Assembly: GCF_010548145.1 (NCBI RefSeq)
Contig: NZ_JAAGLN010000029.1
Coordinates: 1 to 46,157, forward strand
Length of the DNA: 46,157 nt
Source: Streptomyces sp. SID10853
GTDB taxonomy: Bacteria > Actinomycetota > Actinomycetes > Streptomycetales > Streptomycetaceae
Direction: 5' to 3'
Of this stretch, positions 7,961-16,971 are shown piece by piece. Every line of letters begins with the position of its first letter. The first letter of the stretch is position 1. The notes under the pieces are model-generated. The model was given only the letters and a program-made list of their open reading frames with translations. It was not told the DNA's origin and searched no databases. The position numbers and the translations under genes are program-made.

Positions 7961-8623
7961 ATGGCGACCGACGTACAGGACAGCTTCTACCGCCGTATCG
8001 ACGCCGTTCTCAGGTCCCGGGACGACGGCCACATCGCCTGGATCTTCAAAGACAACCACTATCTGCGGTACGACCTGAGGGCCGACAAGGGCGTCGCCGG
8101 CGCGAAGCCGATCGCGGGCAACTGGTCCGGGCTGGCGGACTCCTTCACCCGCGGTATCGACGCCGCGCTCAACCGCAGGGACCAGCCCGGCGTCGGTTAC
8201 CTGTTCAAGGACGACCAGTACGTGCGCTGGAACCTGGAGACGGATGCGGCCGACGCCGGCTACCCCAAGACCATCGCGGAGGGCTGGTCGGCGCTGCCGG
8301 CACACTTCCAGCTCGGCATCGACGCCGCCGTCAACCACCAGGACAACCCGAAGATCGCCTGGTTCTTCAAGGACGACCAGTACGTCCGCTACGACGTCGC
8401 CGAGAACAAGCTCCTGGCCGGCCCGAAGTCGATCACCGGGAACTGGTCCGGCCTGCCCGACTCCTTCAACCGCCGTATCGACGCGGCAGCCCCCCACGCC
8501 ACCAACCGCAACAAGGTCTACCTGTTCAAGGACGACCAGTACGTCCGCTACGACCTGGCGGCCGACCGTACCGACTCCGGCTACCCCCTCGCCATCCGGG
8601 GCAACTGGTCCTTCTTCCAGTAA
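7961..8623 (+). CDS. Hemopexin-repeat protein
   Basis: A 220-residue protein made almost entirely of four hemopexin-like repeats of about 50 residues. Each has an F-K-D-x-x-Y-x-R-(W/Y)-(D/N) core: FKDNHYLRYD (29-38), FKDDQYVRWN (82-91), FKDDQYVRYD (136-145 and 189-198). Each is preceded by a RIDAAL-type helix and followed by (I)xGNWSGLPxSF. Four repeats would close a beta-propeller. No signal peptide is seen, so it is probably cytoplasmic or exported otherwise. The ATG at 7961 follows GAGGGAG by six bases. Family members bind haem, metals or polyamines in eukaryotes; the bacterial role is mostly unknown. Transcription ends at a strong hairpin. Confidence 0.92.
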   Translation: MATDVQDSFYRRIDAVLRSRDDGHIAWIFKDNHYLRYDLRADKGVAGAKPIAGNWSGLADSFTRGIDAALNRRDQPGVGYLFKDDQYVRWNLETDAADAGYPKTIAEGWSALPAHFQLGIDAAVNHQDNPKIAWFFKDDQYVRYDVAENKLLAGPKSITGNWSGLPDSFNRRIDAAAPHATNRNKVYLFKDDQYVRYDLAADRTDSGYPLAIRGNWSFFQ

Positions 8624-8670
8624 GAACCGCCCGGACGCGGCCCGCTCAGCACAGTCGCCAGCGCCGCGCC

Positions 8671-8710
8671 GGGCCGGGCCGGGCCGGGCCGGGCCGGGCC
8701 GGGCCGGGCC
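8671..8710. repeat. GGGCC pentanucleotide repeat, eight copies
   Basis: Eight perfect tandem copies of GGGCC lie in the 3' flank of the hemopexin gene, about 50 bases past its stop. It is a slippage-prone simple repeat and a likely assembly or copy-number trouble spot. Confidence 0.9.
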
Positions 8711-8768
8711 GGACAACATCAACGGCACACGTCCGTCCCCGAGGGGGCAGGGCGCCCTGCCGCGCAGC

Positions 8769-8805
8769 ATTTCGCGCCGCCGGAGGAATTCCGGCGGCGC
8801 GAAAT
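8769..8805. terminator. Strong 15-bp terminator hairpin
   Basis: ATTTCGCGCCGCCGG (8769-8783) and CCGGCGGCGCGAAAT (8791-8805) are perfect complements around the loop AGGAATT. It stands between the hemopexin gene and the decayed minus-strand gene that ends at 8873, so it can serve both strands. Confidence 0.85.
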
Positions 8806-8872
8806 GATCAGGGCTACGCATCCGAAGGCAGCATCCCCCGCCGGCGTGGCGATGCTCTCCAGCCCGGTTCGG

Positions 8873-9112
8873 TCACCAGTCGACCCGGCTGCCGTCGAAC
8901 GCCGCCGATGCAGACCGTGTTGTTGTGCGAGCCGAAGTCGAGGTGACCGCCGCCGTACTCACACAGCTCGACGGTGATGGCGTCCACCGGTGCGGCTGCC
9001 GCAGCGCTCGCGCGCCGAGCGGCACAGTGACCACGGCGGCCACGACGGCCACGACGGCCACGACGGCAAGGGTTGCGAGCGTGCGGTGCAGGAATCTCGC
9101 CCTGAGGAACAC
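8873..9112 (-). pseudogene. Decayed small membrane-anchored protein (two frameshifts)
   Basis: From a GTG at 9112 one frame reads VFLRARFLHRTLAT followed by LAVVAVVAVVAAVVTVPL, a clear single transmembrane helix. Near 9000 the GC-biased third-position pattern moves to another frame, which reads VDAITVELCEYGGGHLDFG and then SHNNTVCIGG. Near 8905 it moves back to the first frame, reading AFDGSRVDW and stop. The composite would be a membrane-anchored protein of about 80 residues with a short Cys-containing extracytoplasmic tail. Two compensating one-base shifts imply either decay or local sequencing errors. I recognise no family. Confidence 0.4.
9038..9064. repeat. Three 9-bp repeats in the membrane-helix codons
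   Basis: GGCCACGAC occurs three times in tandem. On the minus strand these codons spell repeated Val-Val-Ala in the transmembrane helix of the decayed gene. Copy changes would lengthen or shorten the helix by three residues without changing frame. Confidence 0.7.
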
Positions 9113-9505
9113 GGTTGGTTCGCCCTCTTCCTGCACCACGCCCGTGCCCCGCATGCGGAGGATCCCGCGCGCGGTTGGCCAGGGAACCACTCCCCGCTGC
9201 GGAACACCGGGTCACGGCACGCGCGTCGCCGGTGCTGCATCGCCCTGGCGCACCGGGCGGCCTCGAATTGAAGCCGCAGAACAACCGCCCGGCCTCGAAG
9301 CCCGGCCGGCCATCACGGCGGCCGAGCACCGAGATGCGCCAACTGCGCAACACTACGAGGAAGTTGCCCCGGGGCAGGTGTGCGGTATCGCTTTGCCCAA
9401 CAGTGCCCCTCTGTTCAATCAACTGAGCTTCAGCGGGCCCCGGCGCTGTGCCCTACTGGGTGTGCTACGCGCGTTGCGCGCTTCCTCGATACGTCAGGAG
9501 CCCCG
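9113..9505. other. Spacer upstream of PLD-like gene, nothing recognised
   Basis: About 390 bases without a supportable gene. Frames are open on both strands, but none has third-position bias or a recognisable product. The promoter of the PLD-like gene should be in the last 100 bases. Confidence 0.45.
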
Positions 9506-10498
9506 GTGAACCCCACACACCGTCTGATGCAAGCCCTGGCCGCAGGCGCCTTGGCCGCCGCATGCGGTCTCGTGCCGGCTACCGCCCACGCCGCGAGCGC
9601 CTACTCCCTCGTGGTCCTTCCGGATCAGAAGGAAGGCGCGATCTACGACTTCGTCAACTCGGCCAAGAAGTCGGTCGACGTGACGATCTACGAGTTGCGC
9701 GACACCACCCTCGTCGACGACCTGGTGAAGGAGCAGAAGGCAGGCGTGAAGGTCCGCGTGGTCTTCGACTCCCAGCACGCGTCCATCGACGGCGCCGCCT
9801 ACAAGGCACTCTCCGCGGCCGGGGCCGGGGTCACATACTCGTCATCCTCGTACGTCTACACCCACCAGAAGACGATCACCGTCGACGGCTCCACGTCGTA
9901 CATCAGCACCGGCAACTTCGACACGACGTACTACGCGACCTCGCGTGACTACGGCGTCTTCGACTCCGACACGGCCGATGTCGCGGCCATCGAGAAGGTC
10001 TTCGACGCCGATTACGCGAAGACCGCCGTCACCCCGTCCGACGGCACCGACCTGGTCTGGTCGCCCACCGACTCGCAGAGCCGCCTGCTGGCCCTGGTCA
10101 CCGGGGCGAAGCACAGCCTCGATGTCCAGGAGGAGGAGTTCGGGGACCCCGCGCTGGTGAACGCGGTCGTCGCGGACGCGAAGCGCGGTGTCGCCGTTCG
10201 CGTCGTCGCGGAGAACGAGTCGTCGAAGTACAGCAAGGAGCTGGACCAGGTCACCGCCGCGGGCGGCAAGGTGGCCACGTACACGAGCTCCACCGGCTTC
10301 TACATCCACGCCAAGGCGATCGTCGCCGACTACGGAACCTCCGACGCCAAGGTGTTCGCCGGCTCGGAGAACTTCTCCGACAACTCGCTCAACCACAACC
10401 GCGAACTCGGCCTCGTCGTGGGCGACTCAGCGGTCGTCAGCGGCATCGAGAAGGCATTCGACGCCGACTTCCAGGGGGCCTCGGTCAGCCGCAGCTGA
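9506..10498 (+). CDS. Secreted phospholipase D-like protein
   Basis: A 330-residue protein with an N-terminal signal peptide ending near ATAHA (residue 29) and two HxKx4D motifs: HQKTITVD (H120, K122, D127), followed by GNFD, and HAKAIVAD (H268, K270, D275), followed by SENFSDNS. The two half-domains of the PLD superfamily are thus complete, so it should be an active phosphodiesterase, acting outside the cell on phospholipid or nucleic acid. It is shorter than classical Streptomyces PLD (about 500 residues) and resembles single-strand PLD-like nucleases. GTG start with AGGAG five bases upstream. Its last 14 bases overlap the convergent epoxide hydrolase gene. Confidence 0.88.
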   Translation: MNPTHRLMQALAAGALAAACGLVPATAHAASAYSLVVLPDQKEGAIYDFVNSAKKSVDVTIYELRDTTLVDDLVKEQKAGVKVRVVFDSQHASIDGAAYKALSAAGAGVTYSSSSYVYTHQKTITVDGSTSYISTGNFDTTYYATSRDYGVFDSDTADVAAIEKVFDADYAKTAVTPSDGTDLVWSPTDSQSRLLALVTGAKHSLDVQEEEFGDPALVNAVVADAKRGVAVRVVAENESSKYSKELDQVTAAGGKVATYTSSTGFYIHAKAIVADYGTSDAKVFAGSENFSDNSLNHNRELGLVVGDSAVVSGIEKAFDADFQGASVSRS

Positions 10499-11681
10499 GC
10501 GCGGAACGCGCGCTGCCCGCGGCCAGCACCGCCGCGAGGCCCTCTCGCAGATCTCGGACGAAATACCCGGGAACCTCCAGCGACGGGAAGTGTCCTCCGC
10601 TTTCGGGCAGACTCCACCGGACGATCTGCCGGTACCGCTCCCGCGCCCAGGGGCGGGGACACTTCTCGACGTCGCGGGGGTACATCGTGAGTGCTGACGG
10701 GACGTCGACCCGCAGTCCGGGGTCCAGCGAGTTGTGGCTCTCGTAGTAGATACGGGCCGCCGACGCGCCGGTCCGCGTCAGCCAGTACAGAGTGACGTCG
10801 TCGAGAACGCGGTCTCTGGAAATCGTCTCGAACGGGCTGTCCTCGGTATCCGACCACTCGGCGAACTTGTCCAGGATCCAGGCAAGAAGCCCGACCGGTG
10901 AGTCGACGAGCGAGTAGCCGATGGTCTGCGGCCGGGTCGCCTGCTGTTTCGCGTACGCCGCCCGGTCGCGCCAGAAATCACGGGTCTGCTCGGTCCACTC
11001 GCGCTCGGCCACCGTCAGCCCGTGCGTCGTCAATCCGGGCGGCGCCTCCGCGAACGTGGTGTGGATGCCGAGAACGTGCGCCGGGAACCTGCCGCCGAGT
11101 ACCGTGGTGATATTGCCTCCCCAATCACCGCCGTGGGCTGCGAACTTGTCGTAGCCGAGCCTTCCCATCAGCTCCACCCATGCGGCCGCGATCTTCTCGG
11201 TACCCCACCCGGTGGTGGCCGGCCTGTCGCTGTACCCAAAGCCAGGAAGCGACGGGACCACGACGTGGAACGCCGGTGCGTCCGCGTCTTCCGGATCCGC
11301 CAGCTCGTCCACCGCGTCGACGAACCGGGCGATGCTGTCCGGCCAGCCGTGCGTCAGGATCAGCGGAGTGGCATCCGCGCGCACGGAGCGGCGGTGCAGG
11401 AAGTGGATGCCCAGACCGTCGATGGTCGTGCGGAACTGGCCGATCCGGTTGAGGCGTGCTTCGAACGACCGCCAGTCGTACCCGGTGCGCCAGTAGTCCA
11501 CCACATCGACGAGGTCGGCGAGAGGAACGCCCTGGTCCCATCGGCGACGGCCGGACGCGGCGCGGGAGACCGTCTCGGCCTCCGGCAGTCGCGCGGCGGC
11601 GAGTCGCGCGCGCAGATCGTCGAGGTCGGCGTCCGTCGCGTGGGCTTCAAATGCTTGCACGTCGCTGGTGGGACGGGGCAT
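10485..11681 (-). CDS. Epoxide hydrolase, alpha/beta hydrolase family
   Basis: A 398-residue protein with the N-terminal EHN domain (roughly residues 8-105) and an alpha/beta-hydrolase core. HGWP at 111-114 is the oxyanion-hole motif, HGGDWGG at 183-189 holds the nucleophile Asp186, and GGHFPSLEVP near the C-terminus supplies the catalytic His. This organisation matches microsomal/juvenile-hormone-type epoxide hydrolases, which open epoxides to diols through an ester intermediate. AGGAGG stands just before the ATG. It is divergent from a CGNR regulator gene across 103 bases containing a duplicated operator, so CGNR control is a reasonable inference. Confidence 0.92.
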   Translation of the reverse strand: MPRPTSDVQAFEAHATDADLDDLRARLAAARLPEAETVSRAASGRRRWDQGVPLADLVDVVDYWRTGYDWRSFEARLNRIGQFRTTIDGLGIHFLHRRSVRADATPLILTHGWPDSIARFVDAVDELADPEDADAPAFHVVVPSLPGFGYSDRPATTGWGTEKIAAAWVELMGRLGYDKFAAHGGDWGGNITTVLGGRFPAHVLGIHTTFAEAPPGLTTHGLTVAEREWTEQTRDFWRDRAAYAKQQATRPQTIGYSLVDSPVGLLAWILDKFAEWSDTEDSPFETISRDRVLDDVTLYWLTRTGASAARIYYESHNSLDPGLRVDVPSALTMYPRDVEKCPRPWARERYRQIVRWSLPESGGHFPSLEVPGYFVRDLREGLAAVLAAGSARSALSCG

Positions 11682-11723
11682 GAAAACCTCCTGGCCGTCG
11701 CGGGACCGGCCATGAGCATCGAG

Positions 11724-11783
11724 AACCGGCTATGACGGTTCTACTATGCCGTGAGGCCCAGGTGCAACCGGCTAAGGTGGTTC
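11724..11783. promoter_or_regulatory. Duplicated 18-bp operator, epoxide hydrolase / CGNR
   Basis: AACCGGCTATGACGGTTC (11724-11741) and AACCGGCTAAGGTGGTTC (11766-11783) match at 15 of 18 positions and start exactly 42 bases apart, about four helical turns. Each has inverted ends (AACCG...CGGTT in the first, AACC...GGTT in the second). The second copy abuts the CGNR start codon and covers its ribosome-binding site. Likely a dimeric repressor site serving both divergent genes. Confidence 0.6.
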
Positions 11784-11784
11784 C

Positions 11785-12360
11785 ATGCATGCTGGGTTTC
11801 CTGATTTCCGCCTCGGCAACGTGCTGGCGACCAGCTTCACGGGGACTCTGTCGGAGCGTCATGGCAACGCCGTGGAGCGCATTCCCACGCCGCACCGGCT
11901 CATCGACTGGCTGACGGTGAACGGCCTCACCGTGGATTCCTGCACCACCGCCCAGCTGGACCTGGCCCGGGAACTGAGGGAGTCGGTTCACGCCGCCGCG
12001 ACAGCGGCCGCGACCGGGGACGCTCTCCCCGCGGCTGCTGTCCACGTCATCAACGACCGCAGCGCTCGGGGTCGGGCCGCGGCCGTCCTCACGCCCGAGG
12101 GCAAACGGCGATGGCGGCTCAGCTCGGCTTCCTCCATGGAAGACGCCCTCGGCGTGATCGCCGCCGACGCCATCAGCATCATCGCAGGCGAACGAGACGG
12201 AAGGCTGGCCCTGTGCGCGTCGCCGACCTGCCGGGCGGCCTTCTTCGACACCAGCCGGAGTCGCACCCGCAAATGGTGCGACATGAACACCTGCGGGAAC
12301 CGCCAGAAGAAGGCGCGCTTCCATGCCGGCCGGCGCGAAAACCCGGGACCGGCTGAGTGA
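11785..12360 (+). CDS. CGNR zinc-finger regulator (ABATE domain)
   Basis: A 191-residue protein. The N-terminal two-thirds is the ABATE stress-type domain (FRLGNVLATSF, RLIDWLTVNGL, a helical middle). The C-terminal zinc finger reads CASPTCRAAFFDTSRSRTRK, then CDMNTCGNR with the name-giving CGNR motif. Four Cys are placed to bind zinc, and the basic stretch should contact DNA. Members are treated as transcription regulators, often beside the enzyme genes they control. Here the neighbour is a divergent epoxide hydrolase with a duplicated operator between. The ATG at 11785 directly follows one operator copy, which suggests self-repression. Confidence 0.88.
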   Translation: MHAGFPDFRLGNVLATSFTGTLSERHGNAVERIPTPHRLIDWLTVNGLTVDSCTTAQLDLARELRESVHAAATAAATGDALPAAAVHVINDRSARGRAAAVLTPEGKRRWRLSSASSMEDALGVIAADAISIIAGERDGRLALCASPTCRAAFFDTSRSRTRKWCDMNTCGNRQKKARFHAGRRENPGPAE

Positions 12361-12380
12361 TCGAACCTCGGTCCCGGTGA

Positions 12381-12412
12381 CTGCGGTGTCCGCCGGCCGG
12401 CGGACACCGCAG
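12381..12412. terminator. 32-base perfect palindrome, bidirectional terminator
   Basis: CTGCGGTGTCCGCCGG is immediately followed by its exact reverse complement CCGGCGGACACCGCAG, giving 16-bp arms with no spacer. It lies between the convergent CGNR and deaminase genes, so it probably terminates both. The lack of a loop means the tip must open by a few bases. Confidence 0.75.
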
Positions 12413-12453
12413 CTACTCGGCCGGGGCTGTCGGGCCCCGTCGCCCGCCCGCCG

Positions 12454-12957
12454 TCAGTAGGCGACGCGGTCGGTCTTGGCCAGCCATGCCTCGAACGGCG
12501 CGTTGCGGTTGGGCAGGTCGAGTCGGTCGATCGTCATGGGCCACATCGAGGAGGGCTTCTTCTCGAACAGTTCGTAGAACCTGCGGTCGTCGAAGTCGGC
12601 GATCGCCGCGTCGTGCCGGTCGGCTGCGAAGACGAGCCGGTCGACGCGTGCCCACAGCGAAGAGGTCAGACACATCGGGCAGGGCTCGCACGAGGTGATC
12701 AGGGTGCAGCCTTCCAGGGAGAAGGTGTTCAGCTCCTGACAGGCGTTGCGCAGTGCGGTGACCTCGGCGTGTGCCACCGGGTCCAGGGTCGATGTGACCC
12801 GGTTGTTTCCGGTGGCGACGACCTGGCCGTCCTTGGCGACCAGCGCACCGAACGGGCCACCGCCGTTGGCCACGCTGGTCGTCGCCAGCAGGATCGCCTC
12901 CTGCATCCAGGCGTTCTCAAGGTCCTGGGCACTGGCTTCCTCGATGTGGGCGGTCAT
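12454..12957 (-). CDS. Nucleoside/guanine deaminase-type zinc hydrolase
   Basis: A 167-residue member of the cytidine/deoxycytidylate deaminase fold. HAE (H63, E65) and PCPMC (C93, C96) supply the zinc ligands and proton shuttle. Length and the GGGPFGALV start fit the guanine deaminase / tRNA-adenosine-deaminase-like group. It is the last gene after the molybdenum hydroxylase genes, 112 bases downstream, with AAGGGA before the ATG. Guanine deamination to xanthine followed by hydroxylation would make sense with these neighbours, but an amino-substituted N-heterocycle linked to the rest of the island is also possible. The reaction type is secure; the substrate is not. Confidence 0.88.
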   Translation of the reverse strand: MTAHIEEASAQDLENAWMQEAILLATTSVANGGGPFGALVAKDGQVVATGNNRVTSTLDPVAHAEVTALRNACQELNTFSLEGCTLITSCEPCPMCLTSSLWARVDRLVFAADRHDAAIADFDDRRFYELFEKKPSSMWPMTIDRLDLPNRNAPFEAWLAKTDRVAY

Positions 12958-13069
12958 GGGTGTTTCCCTTCGCGATGAGACATGAGAGATGAGGAGGGGC
13001 GGGGACGGTGGAGGTGACGTCTTCCCGAGTGCGGGGCGGGGAGCGAGCGCCACCGGCGGCGGACGGCGG

Positions 13070-15988
13070 TCAGCCGGCGGAGGTGAGTTCCTTGGACCGT
13101 TGTTCGTTGATGTGCACGCTCCCCGACTTCCACCAGCCGGGCAGCGCTTCCGGGGCGTTGAGCATGCGCCAGACCCGGTCACGCGAGAACGGAGTCTCAT
13201 AGGGGCGGGCGCCCACCGCTCGACGGATGGCGTTGCCCACGGCTGCCGGGACGGAGTTGTACGGGCTCTCGCTCATCGACTTCGCGCCGAAGGGGCCGAG
13301 CCGGTCGAAGGTCTCGGCGAAATAGACCTCGGTCTCCGGGACGTCATGCATCTGCGGGATCCGGTAGGCGCGCAGCACCGGCGTCTGCAAGTAGCCCTCC
13401 TCGTCGACCATGACCTCCTCGGACAACGCGGTGCCGAACGCCTGGGCCACGCCGCCCTCGACCTGTCCGCGGCACTGCTGGGGATTCATCACGGTGCCCG
13501 CGTCGGCGCCGTGCACCGACTGCAGGATCCGTACCGCGCCGGTGCGGATGTCGACGGCGACACGTACTCCGTGCACGTTCCAGGCCAGCGAGCGGTACTC
13601 GCCCAGTTCGTCGCCGCGCGCGAAGGCGGTGTCACCGTTCCTGTTGGCCTCCGGGCAGGCTTTGATGACCTCGCCGAAGTCCACGACCCGGTTCGGGGTC
13701 CGGATGCCGCCGGGGAAGAGCGAGCACTCGGTGGGTTTGCTGCCGGTGATCTCGGCGGCGACCTGAAGCAGCAGCGTACGCAAGGACATCGCCGCGGCGT
13801 GCAGGGCCTTGCCCGCCACCGTGGTGCCGGCGGAGGCGAACGCCCCCGTGTCGTAGATGGCCCCGTCGGTGTCGGAGTTGGTCAGCCGCACCCGGTCCAG
13901 CTCGGTCGACATGTCCGTGGCGACGATCTGGGTGTGTACGGTCGTGGTGCCGTTGCCGAACTCGCTGGTGCCCACTCCCGCGACGTATGTGCCGTCCGGC
14001 TGCACGGCCAGCGTGGTCTTGGAGACATGCCCGAAGGGCGCCATCGTGGCGATCATCGAGACCGCCATTCCCTCGCCGATCCGCCAGTGTTCGCCTTCCG
14101 GCGGAGCCACACCGTTTCCGCGGTCGAGACCCTGCTGCACGAAGTCCAGGCACTGGTCGAGTCCGTAACTCCCGTAGACGAGCCCGTCGTCGGCCGGATG
14201 CGCCTCGATCAGCGGGTCGCCGTCGCCGACCATGTTGATGCGGCGCAGTTCGAACGGGTCGATGTCGAGGGCCACCGCCAGTTCGTCCAGAGCGGACTCG
14301 ACCCCGAGGATGACCTGCCCGAGACCGTAGCCACGGAAAGCACCGGACGGGACGTTGTTGGTGTACACCGACTCGGCGTCGACTCGCTTCACCGGCGCGT
14401 TGTACAGGCTGAGCGACTCGGCGCAGCCGTGGAAGAGCACACCGGGCGCGTGGTTGCCGTAGGCACCGGTGTCCGCGAGGACGTTCAGCTTGACCGCGGT
14501 GAGCTTGCCGCCCCTCTCGGCCCCGACGGTGACCTGGACACGGAACGGGTGCCGCACCGAGGTGCGCGAGAACTCCTCGGGGCGGCTCATCTCGTACATG
14601 GCGGGCTTGCCGGTGCGCAGGACCACGAGTGAGACGAGGTCCTCGGAGAACATCTCCTGCTTGCCGCCGAAGCCGCCTCCGACGCGTTTGGTGAAGACGC
14701 GGACCTTCTCCTCGGGCAGGTCGAAGAGCCGGCACAGCGTACGCCGGGTCAGGAAGGGGACCTGGGAGCTGGTACGAACGGTCAGCCTGCCGTCGTCGAG
14801 CCAGCCGAGGCTGCCGTGGGTCTCCAGTTGCATGTGCGAGACCCGCTGGGTGCGCCACTCACCGTGCACGGTGACGTCGGAGTCCGCCAGTGCCTGGTCG
14901 ATGTCCCCGCCCACTCCGCCGTGGATGGACGCGAGCAGGTTGCGCGAGGGGTCTTCCGGCAGCTCCGCCTCCGGCTGGTCGCTGTCGATCAGGTCGGGGT
15001 GCAGTACGGGTGCACCGGGTGACCTGGCGAGTTCCGGATCGTGCACCGAGGGCAGGACGTCGTACGTGACCTTGATGAGACGGCAGGCGTGTTCGGCGAC
15101 GGCTGCCGAGACCGCGGCCACCGCCGCGACCCGCTGGCCTCGGAAGCGGACGACGTCGTCGAACATCCTGGTGTCGTGCGGGTCGTCGGTGCGGTGTTCG
15201 TGCTGCGCGGTGGAGAAGCGGATCCGGGGTACGTTGCGGTGGTCCATCACCAGCTCCACCCCGGGCAGTTGCTCGGCTTCGGTGGTGTCGATGCCGACGA
15301 TGCGGGCATGGGCGTGCGGCGATCCGAGTACGCGGATCTGCAGGGCGCCCGGCAGTTCCATGTCGAAGGTGTACGGCTCGGTCCCGGTGACGACTCGCTT
15401 GGCGGCGGGCGGGTTCACCGACGTCCCGACGGTCGTCTTCACACCGTCGGACTCCGGCCCGGCGCAGGTGCCGGATTCCGGCCGGGCACAGGCGGTCCGT
15501 CCGTCAGCTCCGCACGCCCGCTCCGCGCCGTCCGCCGAGTCCTCGGTGGAGGCCGCGGCCGCGACACCCTGCTCGATCGCCCGGCGGATGGGGCGGTATC
15601 CGGTGCACCGGCACAGGCTGCCCTTCATCAGCCGGTGCATGTCGTCGAGCTGGTCCTCCTTGAGGGTGGACGCGGTGACGATCATCCCCGCGGTGCAGAA
15701 GCCGCACTGGAAGGCGAAGTTGTCGACGAACGCCTGCTGCATCGGATGCAGGTTGTCGACCGTTCCCAGACCGGCGACGGTGGTGACCGACCGGCCTTCG
15801 GCGCGCCGCGCCGGGAATATGCACGAGTGCACCGGCTTGCCGTCGACCAGCACCGAGCAGGCCCCGCAGTCGCCCGCGTCGCACCCCTTCTTGACCTCGA
15901 AGTGCGCCTGGTCGCGTACGAAGGTACGCAGGCACTGGCCGGGGCGCGGAGTGGCGGTGTATGCCTCGCCGTTGATGTTCAGCTCCAT
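13070..15988 (-). CDS. Molybdenum hydroxylase: fused 2Fe-2S and molybdopterin subunits
   Basis: A 972-residue xanthine-dehydrogenase-family protein. Residues 1-160 form the iron-sulfur part with two [2Fe-2S] sets: C36, C41, C44, C56 ([12 protein letters not shown]) and C95, C98, C126, C128 (CGFC, CRC). A linker rich in Ala and Glu follows, then the molybdopterin domain from about 195 with GGFGGKQE and FRGYG. The C-terminal catalytic Glu is E907 in GAKSMSE, where most relatives have GAKGVGE. The usual separate small and large subunits are one chain here. It overlaps the FAD-subunit gene by ten bases. It should hydroxylate an N-heterocycle or oxidise an aldehyde; xanthine is the default guess. 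Confidence 0.93.
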   Translation of the reverse strand: MELNINGEAYTATPRPGQCLRTFVRDQAHFEVKKGCDAGDCGACSVLVDGKPVHSCIFPARRAEGRSVTTVAGLGTVDNLHPMQQAFVDNFAFQCGFCTAGMIVTASTLKEDQLDDMHRLMKGSLCRCTGYRPIRRAIEQGVAAAASTEDSADGAERACGADGRTACARPESGTCAGPESDGVKTTVGTSVNPPAAKRVVTGTEPYTFDMELPGALQIRVLGSPHAHARIVGIDTTEAEQLPGVELVMDHRNVPRIRFSTAQHEHRTDDPHDTRMFDDVVRFRGQRVAAVAAVSAAVAEHACRLIKVTYDVLPSVHDPELARSPGAPVLHPDLIDSDQPEAELPEDPSRNLLASIHGGVGGDIDQALADSDVTVHGEWRTQRVSHMQLETHGSLGWLDDGRLTVRTSSQVPFLTRRTLCRLFDLPEEKVRVFTKRVGGGFGGKQEMFSEDLVSLVVLRTGKPAMYEMSRPEEFSRTSVRHPFRVQVTVGAERGGKLTAVKLNVLADTGAYGNHAPGVLFHGCAESLSLYNAPVKRVDAESVYTNNVPSGAFRGYGLGQVILGVESALDELAVALDIDPFELRRINMVGDGDPLIEAHPADDGLVYGSYGLDQCLDFVQQGLDRGNGVAPPEGEHWRIGEGMAVSMIATMAPFGHVSKTTLAVQPDGTYVAGVGTSEFGNGTTTVHTQIVATDMSTELDRVRLTNSDTDGAIYDTGAFASAGTTVAGKALHAAAMSLRTLLLQVAAEITGSKPTECSLFPGGIRTPNRVVDFGEVIKACPEANRNGDTAFARGDELGEYRSLAWNVHGVRVAVDIRTGAVRILQSVHGADAGTVMNPQQCRGQVEGGVAQAFGTALSEEVMVDEEGYLQTPVLRAYRIPQMHDVPETEVYFAETFDRLGPFGAKSMSESPYNSVPAAVGNAIRRAVGARPYETPFSRDRVWRMLNAPEALPGWWKSGSVHINEQRSKELTSAG

Positions 15989-16788
15989 GTCAGCAACTCC
16001 TCCAGAATCTCCTCGAGCAGCACGCTGCTGACAGCGCGACGCCAGTCGGCGGTGCCCATCGGGTCGGTGTAGTAGCCCTCCGCGTCCAGGGCGTCCTGGC
16101 GCAGCCGAACGGAGCTGGGCAGGGTGTCGTACCGCAGTACCACCGGGCGCAGCGTGGCGGCCGTGATGCTGAACACCGCCGCGCCTGACTCGTCCTGCCG
16201 GCCGGTGAGCACCGCGGCGCTACGGCCGATCTCGACCAGCGCGATCTTGCGGAAGGCGGTGCGCGCACGGAGCGCGTGGGCGGGAATGTCGATGCAGCGC
16301 AGCACATCGCCCTCGCCCAGCGAGTTGGTCCCGTTGCCCGTGGGGATGTCGGCGACGGGCACGGTGTACTCGTCGCCGTCCGCGGTCCAGATCAGCGCGG
16401 TGGCGTCCAGAGCCGTGGCCAGCGACACCATGGCCGCAGCGGCGTACGAGCGGCAGATGTTCCCGCCGACCGTCATCATGTTCCAGATCTTGAACGAAGC
16501 GAGCAGCGCACTGGCAGCCTGGAAGAAGATCGGGTGCGCCGTCCACCCCTCACGCCGGCGTATCCGGGACAGCTCGGCCACGGTGCAGGTCGCCCCGATC
16601 CGCAGGCCGTCGGGCGTCTCCTCGATCGACGGCCACCCCATCGCCCCCAGGTCGACCAGACCGGTCGTACTCACCTGTGGCTCCGAGAACAGCCAGGTGC
16701 CGCCACCGAGGACCGCCTCGCCCGGCGCCAGGATGAGGTCTTCGCGTGTACGTGCTGTACGCCACGTCTCGATGGTGTTCAAATCCAC
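15979..16788 (-). CDS. Molybdenum hydroxylase FAD-binding subunit
   Basis: A 269-residue CoxM/XdhB-type flavoprotein. [15 protein letters not shown] (near residue 25) and the central [16 protein letters not shown] are the FAD-binding motifs, and the C-terminal part is the CO-dehydrogenase flavoprotein domain. It carries electrons from the Mo and Fe-S subunit to NAD+ or another acceptor. It is the first gene of the xdh-type operon, starting at GTG 16788 with GAGGTGAG upstream, and is divergent from a PucR regulator over 183 bases. Confidence 0.92.
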   Translation of the reverse strand: MDLNTIETWRTARTREDLILAPGEAVLGGGTWLFSEPQVSTTGLVDLGAMGWPSIEETPDGLRIGATCTVAELSRIRRREGWTAHPIFFQAASALLASFKIWNMMTVGGNICRSYAAAAMVSLATALDATALIWTADGDEYTVPVADIPTGNGTNSLGEGDVLRCIDIPAHALRARTAFRKIALVEIGRSAAVLTGRQDESGAAVFSITAATLRPVVLRYDTLPSSVRLRQDALDAEGYYTDPMGTADWRRAVSSVLLEEILEELLTWS

Positions 16789-16904
16789 GGCTCACCTCGT
16801 TCCCACGTGCGCCGCCGGGGACAGCGGCTCGGAATGCGCCAAGTAGACCGCCCGGGGTCTGCCGCCCGTCACCACCGCCGCATACGTATTTTCCGGCCCG
16901 CAAT

Positions 16905-16920
16905 CGGTGGATCAACCGAA
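16905..16920. promoter_or_regulatory. Candidate PucR operator palindrome
   Basis: TCGGTGGATCAACCGA is a 16-base near-perfect palindrome centred on GATC, with one mismatched pair. It lies in the divergent spacer between the Mo hydroxylase operon and its PucR gene. Its place suits an operator for both; binding is inference. Confidence 0.45.
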
Positions 16921-16971
16921 CTGGCGGATCGCCGGGTGAGGTGTCACGCCGGGTCTGATAGTGATGGCTCC

